Assembly: GCA_013289765.1 (NCBI GenBank)
Contig: JABCZI010000007.1
Coordinates: 1-64,000, forward strand
Source: Acidobacteriota bacterium
Lineage (GTDB): Bacteria; Acidobacteriota; Terriglobia; Terriglobales; Acidobacteriaceae
DNA length: 64,000 nt
Reading direction: 5' to 3'
Numbering within the stretch: position 1 is the first letter of the stretch; the number at the start of each line of letters is the position of its first letter. A program made the position numbers and the translations under genes. Shown one piece after another: positions 1-10,800 of this stretch. The notes beneath the pieces were generated by a model. The model saw only the letters and a list, made by a program, of their open reading frames with translations. It did no database searches and had not been told where the DNA came from.

Positions 1-131
1 ATTCGCTCCTCGAGAGTGCGGATGGAAGCATGGCGACAGTGGCCACTCGGCGGGAGAAAAACCTTTGTTCAACGAAGCCAAACAAGAATCGACTTGACTC
101 CGACCGGCCTTCTCATGGAAGGCCATTTCGC
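1..131. other. Left edge, no gene seen
   Basis: I see no convincing coding frame or RNA structure in this short edge stretch. It lies downstream of the leftward EF-Tu-like fragment. Confidence 0.4.
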
Positions 132-353
132 TCATTGAGGTTGTGCCACTGGCAACGGAAAAGATTCCATTCCGCGTGACGGGATGACACCGTACCCGAT
201 GATCAACGGCCCTTCCCGCACTGTGAATGTCACTCCCGGCTGAACCTCTTCATAGGGGTATTCGGGAAAATACATGAGAGCCAGCTTGACGTTGGCAGCG
301 TCTCCGGGTTCGCTGCTATAACTCATTCCCACATCGGTAAACTTTCTAACTTA
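132..353 (-). pseudogene. Remnant of a small EF-Tu domain-3-like protein
   Basis: The readable part (GTG at 332, 66 codons) ends in a segment containing PGVTFTVREG followed by IIGYGVI. This resembles the last strand pair of the EF-Tu C-terminal barrel (FxxREGxxxVGxGxV) and the small stand-alone proteins of about 100 residues that carry it. The N-terminal half of such proteins is missing. The same frame upstream is closed by stops at 351-353 and at two further nearby positions, although stop-broken text beyond them (a GGR, then YNGGISWNC) might be a decayed N-terminus. No ribosome-binding site is evident. The family assignment comes from memory of the motif. Alternatives are a genuinely short protein or a chance open frame. 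Confidence 0.4.
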
Positions 354-647
354 ACTTCAAACAGTGTGCAATTAGGAACAGTTCCAAGATATCCCACCGT
401 TGTAAGTTGGTTCCAAGGAGTCGGGTGCTAAAGGAACTGACGCGGCCCTCCCCCCCGTCGTCCGCTGTTTTCCTCTGATGGCGCAGTGTAGGGAGGTACT
501 GCGCCAACTTTTCGGATAGTAGCGTTAACGGTGATGACTTACAAACGCATACCAACACTGTCGTGAGGACGCAGGACTAGCTTTGTTGCAGCCCGTCTCG
601 CGATTGCAAAGCTGTATGCTTCCGACTTAAAAAAGAAAGGCTACGGT
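354..647. other. Intergenic region before PilZ gene
   Basis: About 290 bases separate the EF-Tu-like remnant from the PilZ gene. They contain a run of seven C at about 450-456 and possible decayed coding text of the remnant on the minus strand. No clear promoter was recognised. Confidence 0.3.
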
Positions 648-1091
648 TTGGAGAAGCCAAGCGAAATGTCTGCTCTTTCGAGATTCCCATGGGGGCATCG
701 CATCGATAAACCGACAGAATTGGAACCGGAAGATAAGAATCACTCCGCAGTCACCTCCGTTCGCACAATCCCCGATCCCCGTCGCCAGCCTCGATTTAAG
801 ATTGAGATTCACATTACAATCAACTCCCGAACATCCGGTTTGCTGAATGGGACCACCGTGGACATTAGCGAATCCGGGATCGCAGCGATACTGCCAATTG
901 AAGTCCCCTTAGGCGAGAACGTCGAATTGAACTTCACGCTGCCAGGCAGCCCTGTAACGATCTCCGCGATGGTCCGCCAAAGGAACGCTTTTCGCTACGG
1001 TTTCGAATTCGTTTATTCAGACTCGATGCACGAGTTCATTCGTCGCACATGCCGTGACCTTGCTATTGACCAATCTCTGACATTGGTCTGA
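648..1091 (+). CDS. PilZ-domain protein (probable c-di-GMP receptor)
   Basis: The 147-residue protein consists of a ~45-residue leader and one PilZ domain. Both c-di-GMP contact motifs are visible: an RRQPR box (RxxxR) near residue 45, and DISESG (DxSxxG) near residue 73. The domain continues as a short beta barrel with hydrophobic strands to about residue 130. There is no signal peptide or second domain, so it is a cytoplasmic single-domain receptor. A TTG at 648 lies about 7 bases after an AGAAAGG box and is taken as start; the ATG at 666 is an alternative. PilZ proteins bind c-di-GMP and often tune motility or exopolysaccharide. A link to the EPS locus 35 kb away is only a guess. Confidence 0.85.
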   Translation: MEKPSEMSALSRFPWGHRIDKPTELEPEDKNHSAVTSVRTIPDPRRQPRFKIEIHITINSRTSGLLNGTTVDISESGIAAILPIEVPLGENVELNFTLPGSPVTISAMVRQRNAFRYGFEFVYSDSMHEFIRRTCRDLAIDQSLTLV

Positions 1092-1400
1092 TCGTGCGGC
1101 AGAGCGAACGCGGAGCCGAACGAAAAGAGCAGAACCCGCAGGCGATGGCTCTTGGCAAGAACAGTCCAACGAAGTTCACGGTGCAGTAGAGTCAGGAACT
1201 GGCGTCCCGGAAACTACGGAGCCGTTGGGGGAATGCTCCATGGGTGCCGAGACCTTACCTCGTCGCGTTTCGGCCCGGATTGGACAATTTTTTCCCGCAC
1301 AGAATATTGAGGCGGTCCCAGAAACTCAGCTGATTCAAGCACGCCCCGCGGCAGAGCGGTTCACGTCTGGTAATGCGCTTTTGGCCAGTGTTCAGTAGTA
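1092..1400. other. Intergenic region, no gene seen
   Basis: About 310 bases lie between convergent genes. Beyond the terminator hairpin at the right end, I find no conserved coding frame or structured RNA. Confidence 0.4.
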
Positions 1401-1442
1401 GCAAGAAAACGAACAGCCGAAGCGTTTGGCTCCAGCTGTTCG
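1401..1442 (-). terminator. Intrinsic terminator of the small secreted protein gene
   Basis: An 8-bp perfect stem (CGAACAGC at 1410-1417 with GCTGTTCG at 1435-1442) has a smaller inner AGCC/GGCT pairing. On the minus strand it is followed directly by TTTTCTTGC (1409-1401). It lies just after the leftward gene that ends at 1460, as expected for a Rho-independent terminator. Confidence 0.8.
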
Positions 1443-1459
1443 AATGGGTTAGCCACCTT

Positions 1460-1882
1460 TCAGTTGAGAGCGATCAAGACTTGCTCGCTTTTCGATGGGC
1501 CAGTGGCGAGCCGCCACTCTTTCTCGAGGCTCCTCTCCTGTTTGGATGGCGCGATCACCATACCATTGGTACCCGTACCTCTCCAGATTTCCGCCAGGAA
1601 ATACTGGCCGGCTACATGATGGAAGACCAGTTTGGCGCCCGACTTGCTTTGATGCTCGCGCCTGACCAACGACAACGCGCACGCGCCTGTCTGACCGTTC
1701 CGGATCTCGATTGCGCTCATGCCAGCGGTGGTGATTACATAGGTGCCGGCTGGAAGCTGCGCCGAGCCTACACTGAAGGCGAACGGCACATTAGCTTGGG
1801 CAGCAGACTGAGCTTGGGCCGCGGCGTTGAGCATCAGCGACATCACCACCAGCGACAGGATCCCGATCAAGTTGCGTTTCAT
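1460..1882 (-). CDS. Small exported protein of an acidobacterial family
   Basis: The protein has 140 residues. The first ~25 form a clear Sec signal peptide (MKRN, hydrophobic run, then AAAQAQ as a likely signal peptidase I site). The mature part carries the pattern NVPFAFSVGSAQLPAGTYVI, later LVFHHVAGQYFLAEIW and a basic-acidic tail. I recognise this pattern from a family of small exported proteins that is numerous in Acidobacteria and has no assigned function. The start is the ATG at 1882 because a strong AGGAGGA box lies at 1887-1893; an in-frame codon 18 residues upstream has no such support. A terminator follows at 1401-1442, so the gene is probably monocistronic. Confidence 0.75.
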   Translation of the reverse strand: MKRNLIGILSLVVMSLMLNAAAQAQSAAQANVPFAFSVGSAQLPAGTYVITTAGMSAIEIRNGQTGACALSLVRREHQSKSGAKLVFHHVAGQYFLAEIWRGTGTNGMVIAPSKQERSLEKEWRLATGPSKSEQVLIALN

Positions 1883-2200
1883 AACATCCTCCTTGGGGCT
1901 CCTCGCAGTGGAACCCAAACTGAATTTGTCATTCAAGCTCGTCTGCGCTATCGCTGGAAGCTTGCGGTGACGGACAGAGATATTGCATGTGTCGTGCCAA
2001 GCCCAATCGAGCTTCGTTCCCCCTCATTCTGCTGTTTTTGCAATCACATAAGCCCCGGTTCCCTCGCCGGAATTCTCGGCGGGTGGGCCAAGTAGTAGTT
2101 GAAAGGCTACCCGCGAGTAGCCGTTTGGTTCCGCAGAAACGGATCGATTCGACGATGCTTCTCCTGCAGTTTCGACTACACTGGACAACCGGAGAATGAG
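1883..2200. other. Divergent intergenic region
   Basis: This ~318-base spacer lies between the leftward secreted-protein gene and the rightward sigma54 activator and should hold promoters for both. A GC-rich imperfect inverted repeat lies around 2062-2088. No clear -35/-10 or -24/-12 pair was recognised by eye. Confidence 0.4.
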
Positions 2201-4054
2201 TTGATCAACCCGAGACTGATCTCGATTTCCGGATTCCCCAGGAAAATTGTTCGGGTCGTGAAGGATGGCCCGCTGGTTCTGGGTAGGGATCCCTCCAACC
2301 AATTGGAGGTGGGCGACCCTGCGGTCTCACGAAAACATTGCTCGGTGAGCGAGGTCTCTGCTGATGTTTTTGAGGTCACCGATCTCGACAGTCACAATGG
2401 AACTTTCGTCAACGAAGCACGAGTGAGCCGCCAGACCATCCAGCACGGAGACCGGATTCGTATCGGCAACAGCGAGTTTGTGTTCTTTACCGGCCCTGAC
2501 GAGCATACCGACCCGCTGTCGTCGCGCTCCGGCACCGCGGAATTGAGAACGATGTCCCTCGATCGCTCGGGCCTGCCGACTGGTGACTCATGGGTAGGCC
2601 GAATGGCGCGCGATCTGACTGCTTTTTTCAAAATCGCCAATATGATCAATTCCACTCGCGATGCGCACGCATTGCAGAGCGAATTGCTGGAGCTTATTTG
2701 CGAAGTCATCCCAGCTTCGGGGGCTGCAATCCTGCTCCAGCCGAACGCGAGTGAAGAACCCAGTCCGCCCTGTAAGTGGAATCGAAAGGATTTCGCTCCG
2801 CAGGACATGGTTATCCGGGATGAGTTGGTGCAGCAGGCGATCTGGGAACATTGCGCCGTCGTTGCAGAAACTGCCGGCGAAACTGCTTCCGCTCAGCATG
2901 TGTTGTGTGTGCCTTTGGTGGCAGTTGAGAGAATCCTCGGGGTGATCTATCTGAGCTCGCCCGCCTCCTCACTCACGTTTGGAGATGACCACGCAGATTT
3001 CCTCAGCGCGGTTGCCCGCATCGCAGCGGTCACGCTAGAGAACTTGTCAAAGCTGGATTCCCTGAAGGCAGAGAACCAGCGCCTCCAGGCGGAGGCGAAA
3101 GCCGACCGTTCCTTTATCGGGGAGAGCAGAGCGATGCGACGGGTTAGTGAGTTCATCGGGCGAGTGGCGAGGGGCGATTCGACGGTACTCATTCGCGGCG
3201 AAAGTGGAACCGGCAAGGAACTCGTTGCCCGCGCCATTCACGCCAACAGTGAGCGGCTCGACAAACCATTCGTCGCTGTCAATTGCGCCGCTATCCCGGA
3301 AGCCTTGTTGGAGAGCGAGCTCTTCGGCCACGAAAAGGGAGCTTTCACTGGCGCGGTCGGAATTAAGAAGGGCAAGTTCGACGTAGCCGGGGAGGGGACG
3401 CTGTTCCTCGACGAAATCGGGGAGCTGGCGCCGCTATTACAGGCGAAGCTCTTGCGGGTGTTGCAGCAGCGCGAATTTGAACGGCTCGGTGGAAACCGCT
3501 TGCTGCCGTTTAACGCGCGCGTCCTGGCTGCGACGAACAAGAACTTGGAGGAGGCAATCAAAATGGGTGAGTTCAGGCAGGATTTGTATTACCGCCTGAA
3601 TGTGGTTTCCATAGCTATGCCTCCACTACGGGAGCATCGCGAGGATATTCCGTTACTAGCTCTGCATTTCACGAATAAATATGCGGAGAAGTGCCATCGT
3701 AGCTTCAAAGGAATCTCTGCAGAGGCACGTGAGTTGCTGATGAAATATAGCTGGCCCGGAAACGTTCGCGAATTAGAGAACGCCATCGAACATGCGATCG
3801 TGCTGGGACTGACCGACGAAATTCTCGCAGAAGACTTGCCGAACGCACTGCTGGAGGAAGAGTCGGCAGGTTTGGCCGCGGCGCGATACCACAACACTTT
3901 GAGCCAGACGAAAAAACAGCTCGTTCTCACGGCGCTGGACGAAACCAACGGCAATCACGTCGAAGCCGCCCGCCTCCTGGGAATTCACCCCAAGTATTTG
4001 CACCGGCTGATCCGGAATCTGAATTTGAAATGCGACGTAAAGAGACAGGGGTAA
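2201..4054 (+). CDS. FHA-GAF sigma54-dependent transcriptional activator
   Basis: This 617-residue cytoplasmic regulator has three parts. An N-terminal FHA domain (about 20-95, with GRDPSNQL and SRKHC) binds phosphothreonine peptides. A GAF-type sensor spans about 130-290. The sigma54 AAA+ domain shows Walker A GESGTGKE (333-340), the sigma54-contacting GAFTGA loop (380-385) and Walker B LFLDE (401-405). A Fis-type helix-turn-helix (about 570-612, [10 protein letters not shown]) ends the protein. The start is TTG at 2201, six bases after GGAG; the open frame extends 34 codons upstream without a good ribosome site. An FHA sensor suggests input from a Ser/Thr kinase, and one is encoded immediately downstream. 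That pairing is inference. Targets cannot be read from the window. Confidence 0.93.
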   Translation: MINPRLISISGFPRKIVRVVKDGPLVLGRDPSNQLEVGDPAVSRKHCSVSEVSADVFEVTDLDSHNGTFVNEARVSRQTIQHGDRIRIGNSEFVFFTGPDEHTDPLSSRSGTAELRTMSLDRSGLPTGDSWVGRMARDLTAFFKIANMINSTRDAHALQSELLELICEVIPASGAAILLQPNASEEPSPPCKWNRKDFAPQDMVIRDELVQQAIWEHCAVVAETAGETASAQHVLCVPLVAVERILGVIYLSSPASSLTFGDDHADFLSAVARIAAVTLENLSKLDSLKAENQRLQAEAKADRSFIGESRAMRRVSEFIGRVARGDSTVLIRGESGTGKELVARAIHANSERLDKPFVAVNCAAIPEALLESELFGHEKGAFTGAVGIKKGKFDVAGEGTLFLDEIGELAPLLQAKLLRVLQQREFERLGGNRLLPFNARVLAATNKNLEEAIKMGEFRQDLYYRLNVVSIAMPPLREHREDIPLLALHFTNKYAEKCHRSFKGISAEARELLMKYSWPGNVRELENAIEHAIVLGLTDEILAEDLPNALLEEESAGLAAARYHNTLSQTKKQLVLTALDETNGNHVEAARLLGIHPKYLHRLIRNLNLKCDVKRQG

Positions 4055-4436
4055 ACAGTAGGGCGGGTGTCCCGAGGCCTTAGGCGTCGCCCCCTCAGGT
4101 CCGTCGCTAGTGCCGCCGCTCTCTTTATCAATGTAACCATTGCCTCCCGAAACGCACTACTCAATATGAAGTGATGCCTGGTCATCCCATCGCAGAAACG
4201 AGAACGCCAGAATAAAGAGGACAGGCGGTCGGGTGCGGCGAGGTAAAACGCTGCGGATGATCTAATTGCGGGCGGGGCGTAGCTACTTGCGGGATTACAC
4301 AAATCGAGAGCCTGGGCGCGGCCATTGTTCATGGCCGAATTTCTGAATCCACATTGTTCTGTGCCTCTCCGGGCTGCGTTGACTTGCTCCTAGCGGCGGC
4401 CTACCATGCTCCCCATCCACGCCAGAATGGGCTTAG
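4055..4436. other. Intergenic region between activator and kinase genes
   Basis: About 380 bases contain no supported gene. No convincing terminator for the upstream gene or promoter for the kinase was recognised, although this is where the kinase promoter should lie. Confidence 0.35.
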
Positions 4437-7085
4437 ATGATCGGCCAAACCATCTCGCATTACCACATCGTTGAGAAACTCGGCGGTGGCGGGATGGGTG
4501 TGGTTTACAAAGCCGAGGACACCGACCTTGGGCGCTTCGTCGCCCTGAAATTCCTTCCTGACAACGTTGCCCAGAACCCGCAGGCCCTGGAGCGTTTTCG
4601 TCGGGAGGCGCGGGCCGCGTCGGCTTTGAATCACCCGAACATCTGCACCATCTACGAAATTGGCAAGCAAGCGGATCAGTCTTTCATCGTTATGGAGTTT
4701 CTGGATGGCGTGACGCTGAAGCATCGCATCGGCGGCCGTCCGATGGAGACAGAGCAGGTTCTGTCGTTGGGAATCGAAATCGCCGATGCGCTCGACGCCG
4801 CGCACGTGGCCGGAATTATCCACCGCGACATCAAGCCAGCAAATATTTTTGTCACTCAGGGAGGCCACGCCAAGATCCTCGACTTCGGACTGGCAAAGAT
4901 GCTAGCTAAACCCGCCTCGGCCGGAAGCGATTCGGTAACAGTCACGCTTGACTCCGACGCCTCCCAACTGACGAGCGAAGGCGCTTTGTTGGGGACGGTG
5001 GCCTACATGTCGCCGGAGCAGGTGCGAGCCAAGGAACTGGACTCCAGAACAGATTTGTTCTCGTTCGGCGCGGTTCTTTATGAGATGGCGACGGGCACGC
5101 TGCCGTTTCGCGGCGAAAGCTCGGGCGTGATCTTCGACGGCATCATGAACCGCGATCCTGCGCCGGTCACAGAACTGAACCGCCACCTTCCGGCCAAGCT
5201 GCAAGAGATCATCCAGAAAGCGCTGGAGAAAGACCGCGACCTGCGCTATCAGAGCTCATCAGAAATCCGCGCCGATTTGAAGCGTCTCAATCGTGACACG
5301 CAATCAGGCACAGGCGCTGCCGGCAGCGTTCCAGCAAGGCGCACCAAACATTTGTCTCTCTGGTTGGCAGCCGCTTTCGTGGGAATTGCCATCATCGGAG
5401 CTGGTCTGTACTTCCTGAAGTGGCGTGGAAACTCAACGGTTCCCAAGAAGCAATTGGCGCAACTGGAACTCACCAGCAACGCGGTTGACGACCCGGTTTT
5501 ATCCTCGCTGATTTCACCCGATGGACGGCAGCTTGCCTACACCGATCACAGCGAAGGCCTGGTGTTATTGCAGATTGACACTGGCGAAAAGCGCCGGTTC
5601 TCCAGCGTTGGTAACGTGAGTGTGCTGGGGTGGTATCCCGACGGCTCCCATCTCCTGGTGCGGCCTCCGAGTTTTAATGGTCTGCTCCGCATGTCAACGG
5701 TCGACGGCTCCACGCGAACGCTAATAGATGGCAACGTTGTGGTCGCGAGTGCCGCGGTCTCGCCAGATGGCGCACGCATAGCGTGGACAGACGTGCCCTC
5801 GAATACCGCCTCAAAGTTGCGCGTGATGAGCGCGGACGGCGAAAACTCCCACGAGATTTTGTCGGGTGAAGACTTGGCCCAAGTGGACTGGTCTCCCACC
5901 TCCCGCAGGATTGTGGTGTCTTCGACAAATAGCGCTCTCACATCAGGTTCGCTCCGTACCTGCGATCCGGAAGGCCACGACTGCTCAGTTTTTTTGTCGG
6001 ATGCAAAACTCATGACGAGCGAGGGGACCTCGGATGTAGTCTGGGCCGCCGACGGACGCGTTGTTTATCGGTTTCACGGATCGGGCGTAGGTAACGAGAA
6101 CCTCTGGTCGATTCCGCTGGATCCCGACACGGGGCGCGTCAAAGAAACGCCAACTCAGATTACCGCCTGGGCGGGATACCAGATGGAAGGCATCAGCAAA
6201 TCCCTGGACGGGAAGCGGCTTGCCGTTGAGCGGATGCGCGCCAACCAGGCCATTCGCTTGCTCGATCTTCGCAGCCCGAGTCAGACCGTGGCAGCAGCGC
6301 GAGAACTGGGAGCAGACAGTTGGCCGAAGTCGTACCCTGTGTGGACTCCAGACGGATCGTCCGTCATCTACGTTTCCTACCCACAGGAACGATTCAGCAT
6401 TTTTCGCCAGGACCTACGCACAAAAGAAACCGTTCCGTTGGTAACGGGGCAGAGCAATTACGGCTATCCAGTCATAAGCCCGAATGGGAAGTGGCTATTA
6501 TTCATCAAGCACGACTCCAAAGATTCCCCCAGACAAATCATGCGCATGCCGCTTGAGGGCGGCCCGGCAACTCTCGTACTGTCCGGAGACATGGATTTGC
6601 AATGTGCGGTTACGGCCAACGTCTGTGTGATGGTGGAGCGCGGGAAGGACGGTCAAGAGTTGCTCAAGTTCGACCCAGTTGAGGGGCGTGGTCAGCACAT
6701 CACGCATACAAAGGAAATCGTCACAAGCGACTATTGGAGTCTCTCTTTTGACGGAAAGAAGATCGCCGTGCGCTTCGATTCCGCGCCGCACCATATTGAG
6801 ATTCTCGACCTTGAGAATGGCGGCAAAAGTGAAATCGAATTAAAAGATTGGTTGGTGCAATTTGCCGCCTGGGCCGCTGACAATCAACACCTTTATGTCT
6901 CTGGTTCCGTTGGGGATAATTTCCAAATTGCCTCCGTTAGTCTGGATGGCAAGGTGAAAACCATACTTAGCGGGCCAGTCGGTCCCGCATGGATTTTTGA
7001 TCCGCGTCCATCCCGGGATGGAAGGTATCTGGCGTTTGGATTAAGACGGTACGAAAGCAATGTGGTCATGCTTGAGAATTTCTGA
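4437..7085 (+). CDS. Membrane Ser/Thr protein kinase with TolB/PD40-like propeller
   Basis: The 882-residue protein begins with a complete Hanks-type kinase domain (about 8-285): glycine loop GGGGMG near 16-21, catalytic Lys38 in VALK, HRD at 129-131 (HRDIKPAN), DFG at 149-151, and a downstream APE-like MSPEQ. A single membrane span lies near 307-326. The rest (about 335-882) is a series of repeats such as [24 protein letters not shown] and [12 protein letters not shown], typical of PD40/TolB-like beta-propellers, and would face the periplasm. This architecture is common in Acidobacteria. It probably senses an envelope signal and phosphorylates cytoplasmic targets. The FHA-containing activator just upstream is an obvious candidate partner, though unproven. 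Confidence 0.93.
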   Translation: MIGQTISHYHIVEKLGGGGMGVVYKAEDTDLGRFVALKFLPDNVAQNPQALERFRREARAASALNHPNICTIYEIGKQADQSFIVMEFLDGVTLKHRIGGRPMETEQVLSLGIEIADALDAAHVAGIIHRDIKPANIFVTQGGHAKILDFGLAKMLAKPASAGSDSVTVTLDSDASQLTSEGALLGTVAYMSPEQVRAKELDSRTDLFSFGAVLYEMATGTLPFRGESSGVIFDGIMNRDPAPVTELNRHLPAKLQEIIQKALEKDRDLRYQSSSEIRADLKRLNRDTQSGTGAAGSVPARRTKHLSLWLAAAFVGIAIIGAGLYFLKWRGNSTVPKKQLAQLELTSNAVDDPVLSSLISPDGRQLAYTDHSEGLVLLQIDTGEKRRFSSVGNVSVLGWYPDGSHLLVRPPSFNGLLRMSTVDGSTRTLIDGNVVVASAAVSPDGARIAWTDVPSNTASKLRVMSADGENSHEILSGEDLAQVDWSPTSRRIVVSSTNSALTSGSLRTCDPEGHDCSVFLSDAKLMTSEGTSDVVWAADGRVVYRFHGSGVGNENLWSIPLDPDTGRVKETPTQITAWAGYQMEGISKSLDGKRLAVERMRANQAIRLLDLRSPSQTVAAARELGADSWPKSYPVWTPDGSSVIYVSYPQERFSIFRQDLRTKETVPLVTGQSNYGYPVISPNGKWLLFIKHDSKDSPRQIMRMPLEGGPATLVLSGDMDLQCAVTANVCVMVERGKDGQELLKFDPVEGRGQHITHTKEIVTSDYWSLSFDGKKIAVRFDSAPHHIEILDLENGGKSEIELKDWLVQFAAWAADNQHLYVSGSVGDNFQIASVSLDGKVKTILSGPVGPAWIFDPRPSRDGRYLAFGLRRYESNVVMLENF

Positions 7086-7831
7086 AATTGCAAGCCAAGG
7101 CTGAGCTCGCGAAACTGCAATCGTCAACTGACGCTACCAGTCGATACCGGTCATCACCGCGAGTGGCTGGGGTCGGATTCCGGTTGGATCACTGGCAAAC
7201 CGGAAGTTGATTGAAAAACGACTTACCGGCCGTAAGTTATTGAACTTGTGGTCTGCTACACGGCTCACCGCGAAAGAGCGATGCACGTGGTCGGCCCGAC
7301 GGAGGCTCGCGCACAAGCAGGGAAGATCGAACGTGGTCGGCTTACTCGTACCGCCAATAGATGCATATACATCTAGTTTGATTCAGGAAAAATAGTTCTC
7401 GATCCCCTATCGCTGGACTCCGCTCCTCGAAGGATTGCCGAGCTGCGACAAGTTGCGAGAAACGTGGCCTCGAACTCAACAGAATATTAGAGCGGTGCCA
7501 GCGTGGGGAGCCATTTGCTCATTCTCGCGTGACAGCAGTGTTGAGTTTTCGTGAAAATCGCGGCACTCTACTTGACAAGGCCCTGCGCACAACCTAGAGT
7601 CGTCTCCACTTTCACTCAGAGGAGAAGCAACAGCCCCCACAAGTTTGCTCATTCGAGCGAACTCTATAGACGATGCATGGTTAGCTGACAGGCGGATTTC
7701 CCTTTCCAGGCTATGTGTTTGATTTAGAACGCCGCTCGATGCGGACAATGAAAAAAGCGACTCGCATGTCTATATCGGTTGTTGCCACTGGGACTGCCCG
7801 CACTTTTGCTGGGACTTCTATTAGGACATCT
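7086..7831. other. Long intergenic region before the repeat lipoprotein
   Basis: About 745 bases hold no supported gene. The visible elements are a short hairpin (ACTTAC/GTAAGT, 7221-7237) downstream of the kinase and a sigma70-like promoter at 7572-7600. The lipoprotein frame is open from 7715, but its signal peptide begins at 7832, so the mRNA leader would be about 225 bases. Confidence 0.45.
7572..7600 (+). promoter_or_regulatory. Sigma70-like promoter for the repeat lipoprotein
   Basis: A perfect TTGACA (7572-7577) is followed after 17 bases by TAGAGT (7595-7600), which matches four of six positions of TATAAT. It faces the 7832 gene, leaving a leader of about 225 bases. Assigned by eye. 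Confidence 0.5.
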
Positions 7832-10800
7832 ATGAATTACAAAGCTTGCTGGACCCTACTCGTCGCGATCTGCCTGATGGGACTCGCGGCGTGTACCTCA
7901 GGAGATCGTACCGCTCTGACAGGTTCGTCGACCGAAGCGATGGCAGCGGCGGGTGGAACGCCGCAAAGCCATGCAATCAGTGGCGCTTTTGCCTCGCCCC
8001 TGGTCGTGGCGGTGACTAATAACGGGGCCCCAGTGGGCGGAGTTGCAGTGACCTTCGCGGCTCCAACAACCGGAGCCAGCGGCACGTTTGCCGACACCGG
8101 CACCAATACAACCACGGCAACGACCAACGCCAGCGGATTCGCGACCTCTACGGTGTTCATTGCGAATGGAGTCGTTGGAGCTTATACAGTCACGGCCTCG
8201 GCTCCATCGGCACAGTCGAGCGCTACTTTCAATTTGTCAAACACCTCCGCAGCCCCGGCCGCGGTCATCGCCACAAGCGGTACGCCTCAGAGCACAAATC
8301 CCATTTCGCTCTTTCCATCGCCTTTGGTAGCTACTGTCGTAGATGCCGGCCAAAATCCGGTGCAAAATGCAGTCGTAACCTTTCAAGCGCCGGCTACGGG
8401 AGCTAGCGGAATTTTTCCCTCAGCAGCCGCTAACACAACCGCCACCGCAATTACCAATGCGAGCGGTGTAGCTTCTCTTCCGTTCTTCGCGAACGCATCT
8501 TCGGGCTCTTATATAGTCACCGCGACAGTCGCTGGAGTTACGGCTCCGGCCAATTTTAATCTAACCAACCTCGGAGGCGCCGCCGCGACGATCACCGCTA
8601 CCAGCGGGACTCCACAAAGTACGCTAATCAGCACAGAGTTCCCCTTGCCATTGGTTGCCACGGTAACCGACAGTAATTCGAATCCGGTAAGCGGCGTAGC
8701 GGTGACATTTACCGCACCTACAACCCCGGCGAGCGGTACATTCGTGAATGGCGCGACTGAAACCGATACGACCGATGCTAACGGCAGGGCAACTTCATCG
8801 GCATTTACAGCTAACGCCACAGCCGGTGGACCCTACATAGTTACGGCTACAGCTGCTGGGGTTACAACGCCGGCCAGTTTCAGTCTGACCAACACGTCGA
8901 CTGTTGTTACAAGCAAGACTTATGTGTTCTATTTGAGTGGCGAAGAAAACCCTAGCACGTTTCCTTACGGCCTCGCCGGTGCGGTTCAGATCAATTCGGC
9001 TGGTACTGTCGTTGGAGGGGAGCAAGATTATAACGATGGTTCCGGAGTTCCATCCAACGACACAATTACTGGCGGAACCCTAAGTGTGAGCTCGACCACT
9101 GGTCAGGGAACACTGACGCTAGTTACAAACAACCTTAATCGAGGGGTCCAAGGTACCGAAACACTCGGTGTCCAATTTGTAAACGCGAGCCATGCGCTGA
9201 TCATTCAGTTCGACGGAACGGCAACTTCCAGCGGTAGCATGGACGTGCAGACTCTGCCCGCTACCCTCAGCGGGGGCTATGCCTTCAGTCTCGCAGGAAT
9301 GGATCCCACCCAATTGCCGATTGCGTTCGGGGGCGTGTTCACGATCAGCGGTACTGCTTTAACTGGAAATTTCGACACCAATGATGATGGCGTTCCAACG
9401 TTAAACGCTTCTCTGAGCGCTACGCTTACACCAGTAGACCTTTATGGGCGAGGCACAATCACCACGAACAGTATCTACAGCTCTGGAGGTACCCCGGTTG
9501 TCTTTAGTTATTACGTCGTCGGACCGGAAGTATTAAGAATCATCGACGTGGATACTACCGACTCGGCCATCGGTTCCGCATTCGGCCAGGGAGTAAACGC
9601 TACCGCCGCCACAAACGCATCCCTCCAGAGTTCTGTCTTCGGCATCGCTGGCGACTTACCATTCGTCTCCATCGCGTACGCGACCGCCGGCATGTTTTCG
9701 ACTAACGCCTCAGCCGGCACGTTCTCGGGAATCGGAGATGACAACGAAATTTACAATCAAAACTACGCACCGGATGCCACCATATCGGGCACCTATAACA
9801 TTGCCAGCAATGGATATGGCAGCCTGACATTCACTGGAGGCTTCGGAAACATCAACACACTCGGGATTTACTTGACCGACCCGAATCTCAACCTAAGCGA
9901 TCCCAATAATACGACCCCCGGATTGGGTGGTGGGGCGATAGCGGTCGACATGGACGGCAACGTTCAAGTCTGTGGCGGTATTGGGGTTTTGATTCCGCAA
10001 ACGGCTCCTTCCAGTTCCAGTTTTGCTGGGACTTACACCTTCGGAGCTCAAGGCTTCAACGTCAGTCCACCCAATCCAACCGGCGAGTTTGACTTTGCGG
10101 GAGTAGGTAGCGTTACGAACTTATCTCTTTCTGGAACCGGTTTTCTGGCCGATCCATTTCTTATATTCGGCGCTCAACCCACAAACACCCCGGTTCAGTT
10201 CTCAGGGACTGCGGTTCCCGACACCATCAATCCCAATCCCGGACGCTACATCATGTCTCCGCTTCAACTTACACTCGGCATCAATCCAGCCTTGAATGTC
10301 GTCGTCTACCAGGCGAATGGGGGGCAGTTACTCTGGCTTGATACCGATTCCACTACTGAATTCCTTGGATCATTGCAGCAACAGGGATCGCTAGCTGGCA
10401 TACCCGGCACTAACGTATTGACAGAAACGATCACAGCTACCAGCGGAACGGGGCAGAGCGCGCCGATCAACACAGCATTTGCCGCGCCTCTGGTGGCGAC
10501 CGTAACGACTGGTGGATCGCCGACGAGCGGCGTGGCAGTAACCTTCACCGCTCCTCCGACAACAGGAGCCAGCGGCACCTTCGCCGGCGGCATCAACACG
10601 GCAACGACCAATGCGCTTGGGGTAGCGACTTCGCAAGTGTTTACCGCGAATGGAACTGCGGGTAGTTACACCGTGACGGCCGCAGCGGCGGGAGTTCCGA
10701 CTCCAGTCAGCTTCTCCCTTACAAATACGGCGGCGGCAGTAGAAACGATTACGGCTACCAGCGGAACGCCGCAGAGCGCAGTGGTCAGCACGGCATTTGC

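Noticed and set aside
346-558. A 70-codon minus-strand frame upstream of the EF-Tu-like remnant
   Set aside because: No ribosome site, low-quality composition and no recognisable domain. It overlaps possible decayed text of the remnant in another frame.
1373-2095. A 240-codon open frame on the plus strand
   Set aside because: It lies opposite the small exported protein gene, which has a clear ribosome site, signal peptide and terminator. The plus-strand protein shows no recognisable features.
7715-7831. Earlier start (ATG 7715) for the giant lipoprotein
   Set aside because: It would put 39 residues before the lipoprotein signal peptide and lacks a ribosome site, whereas ATG 7832 has AGGA at five bases.
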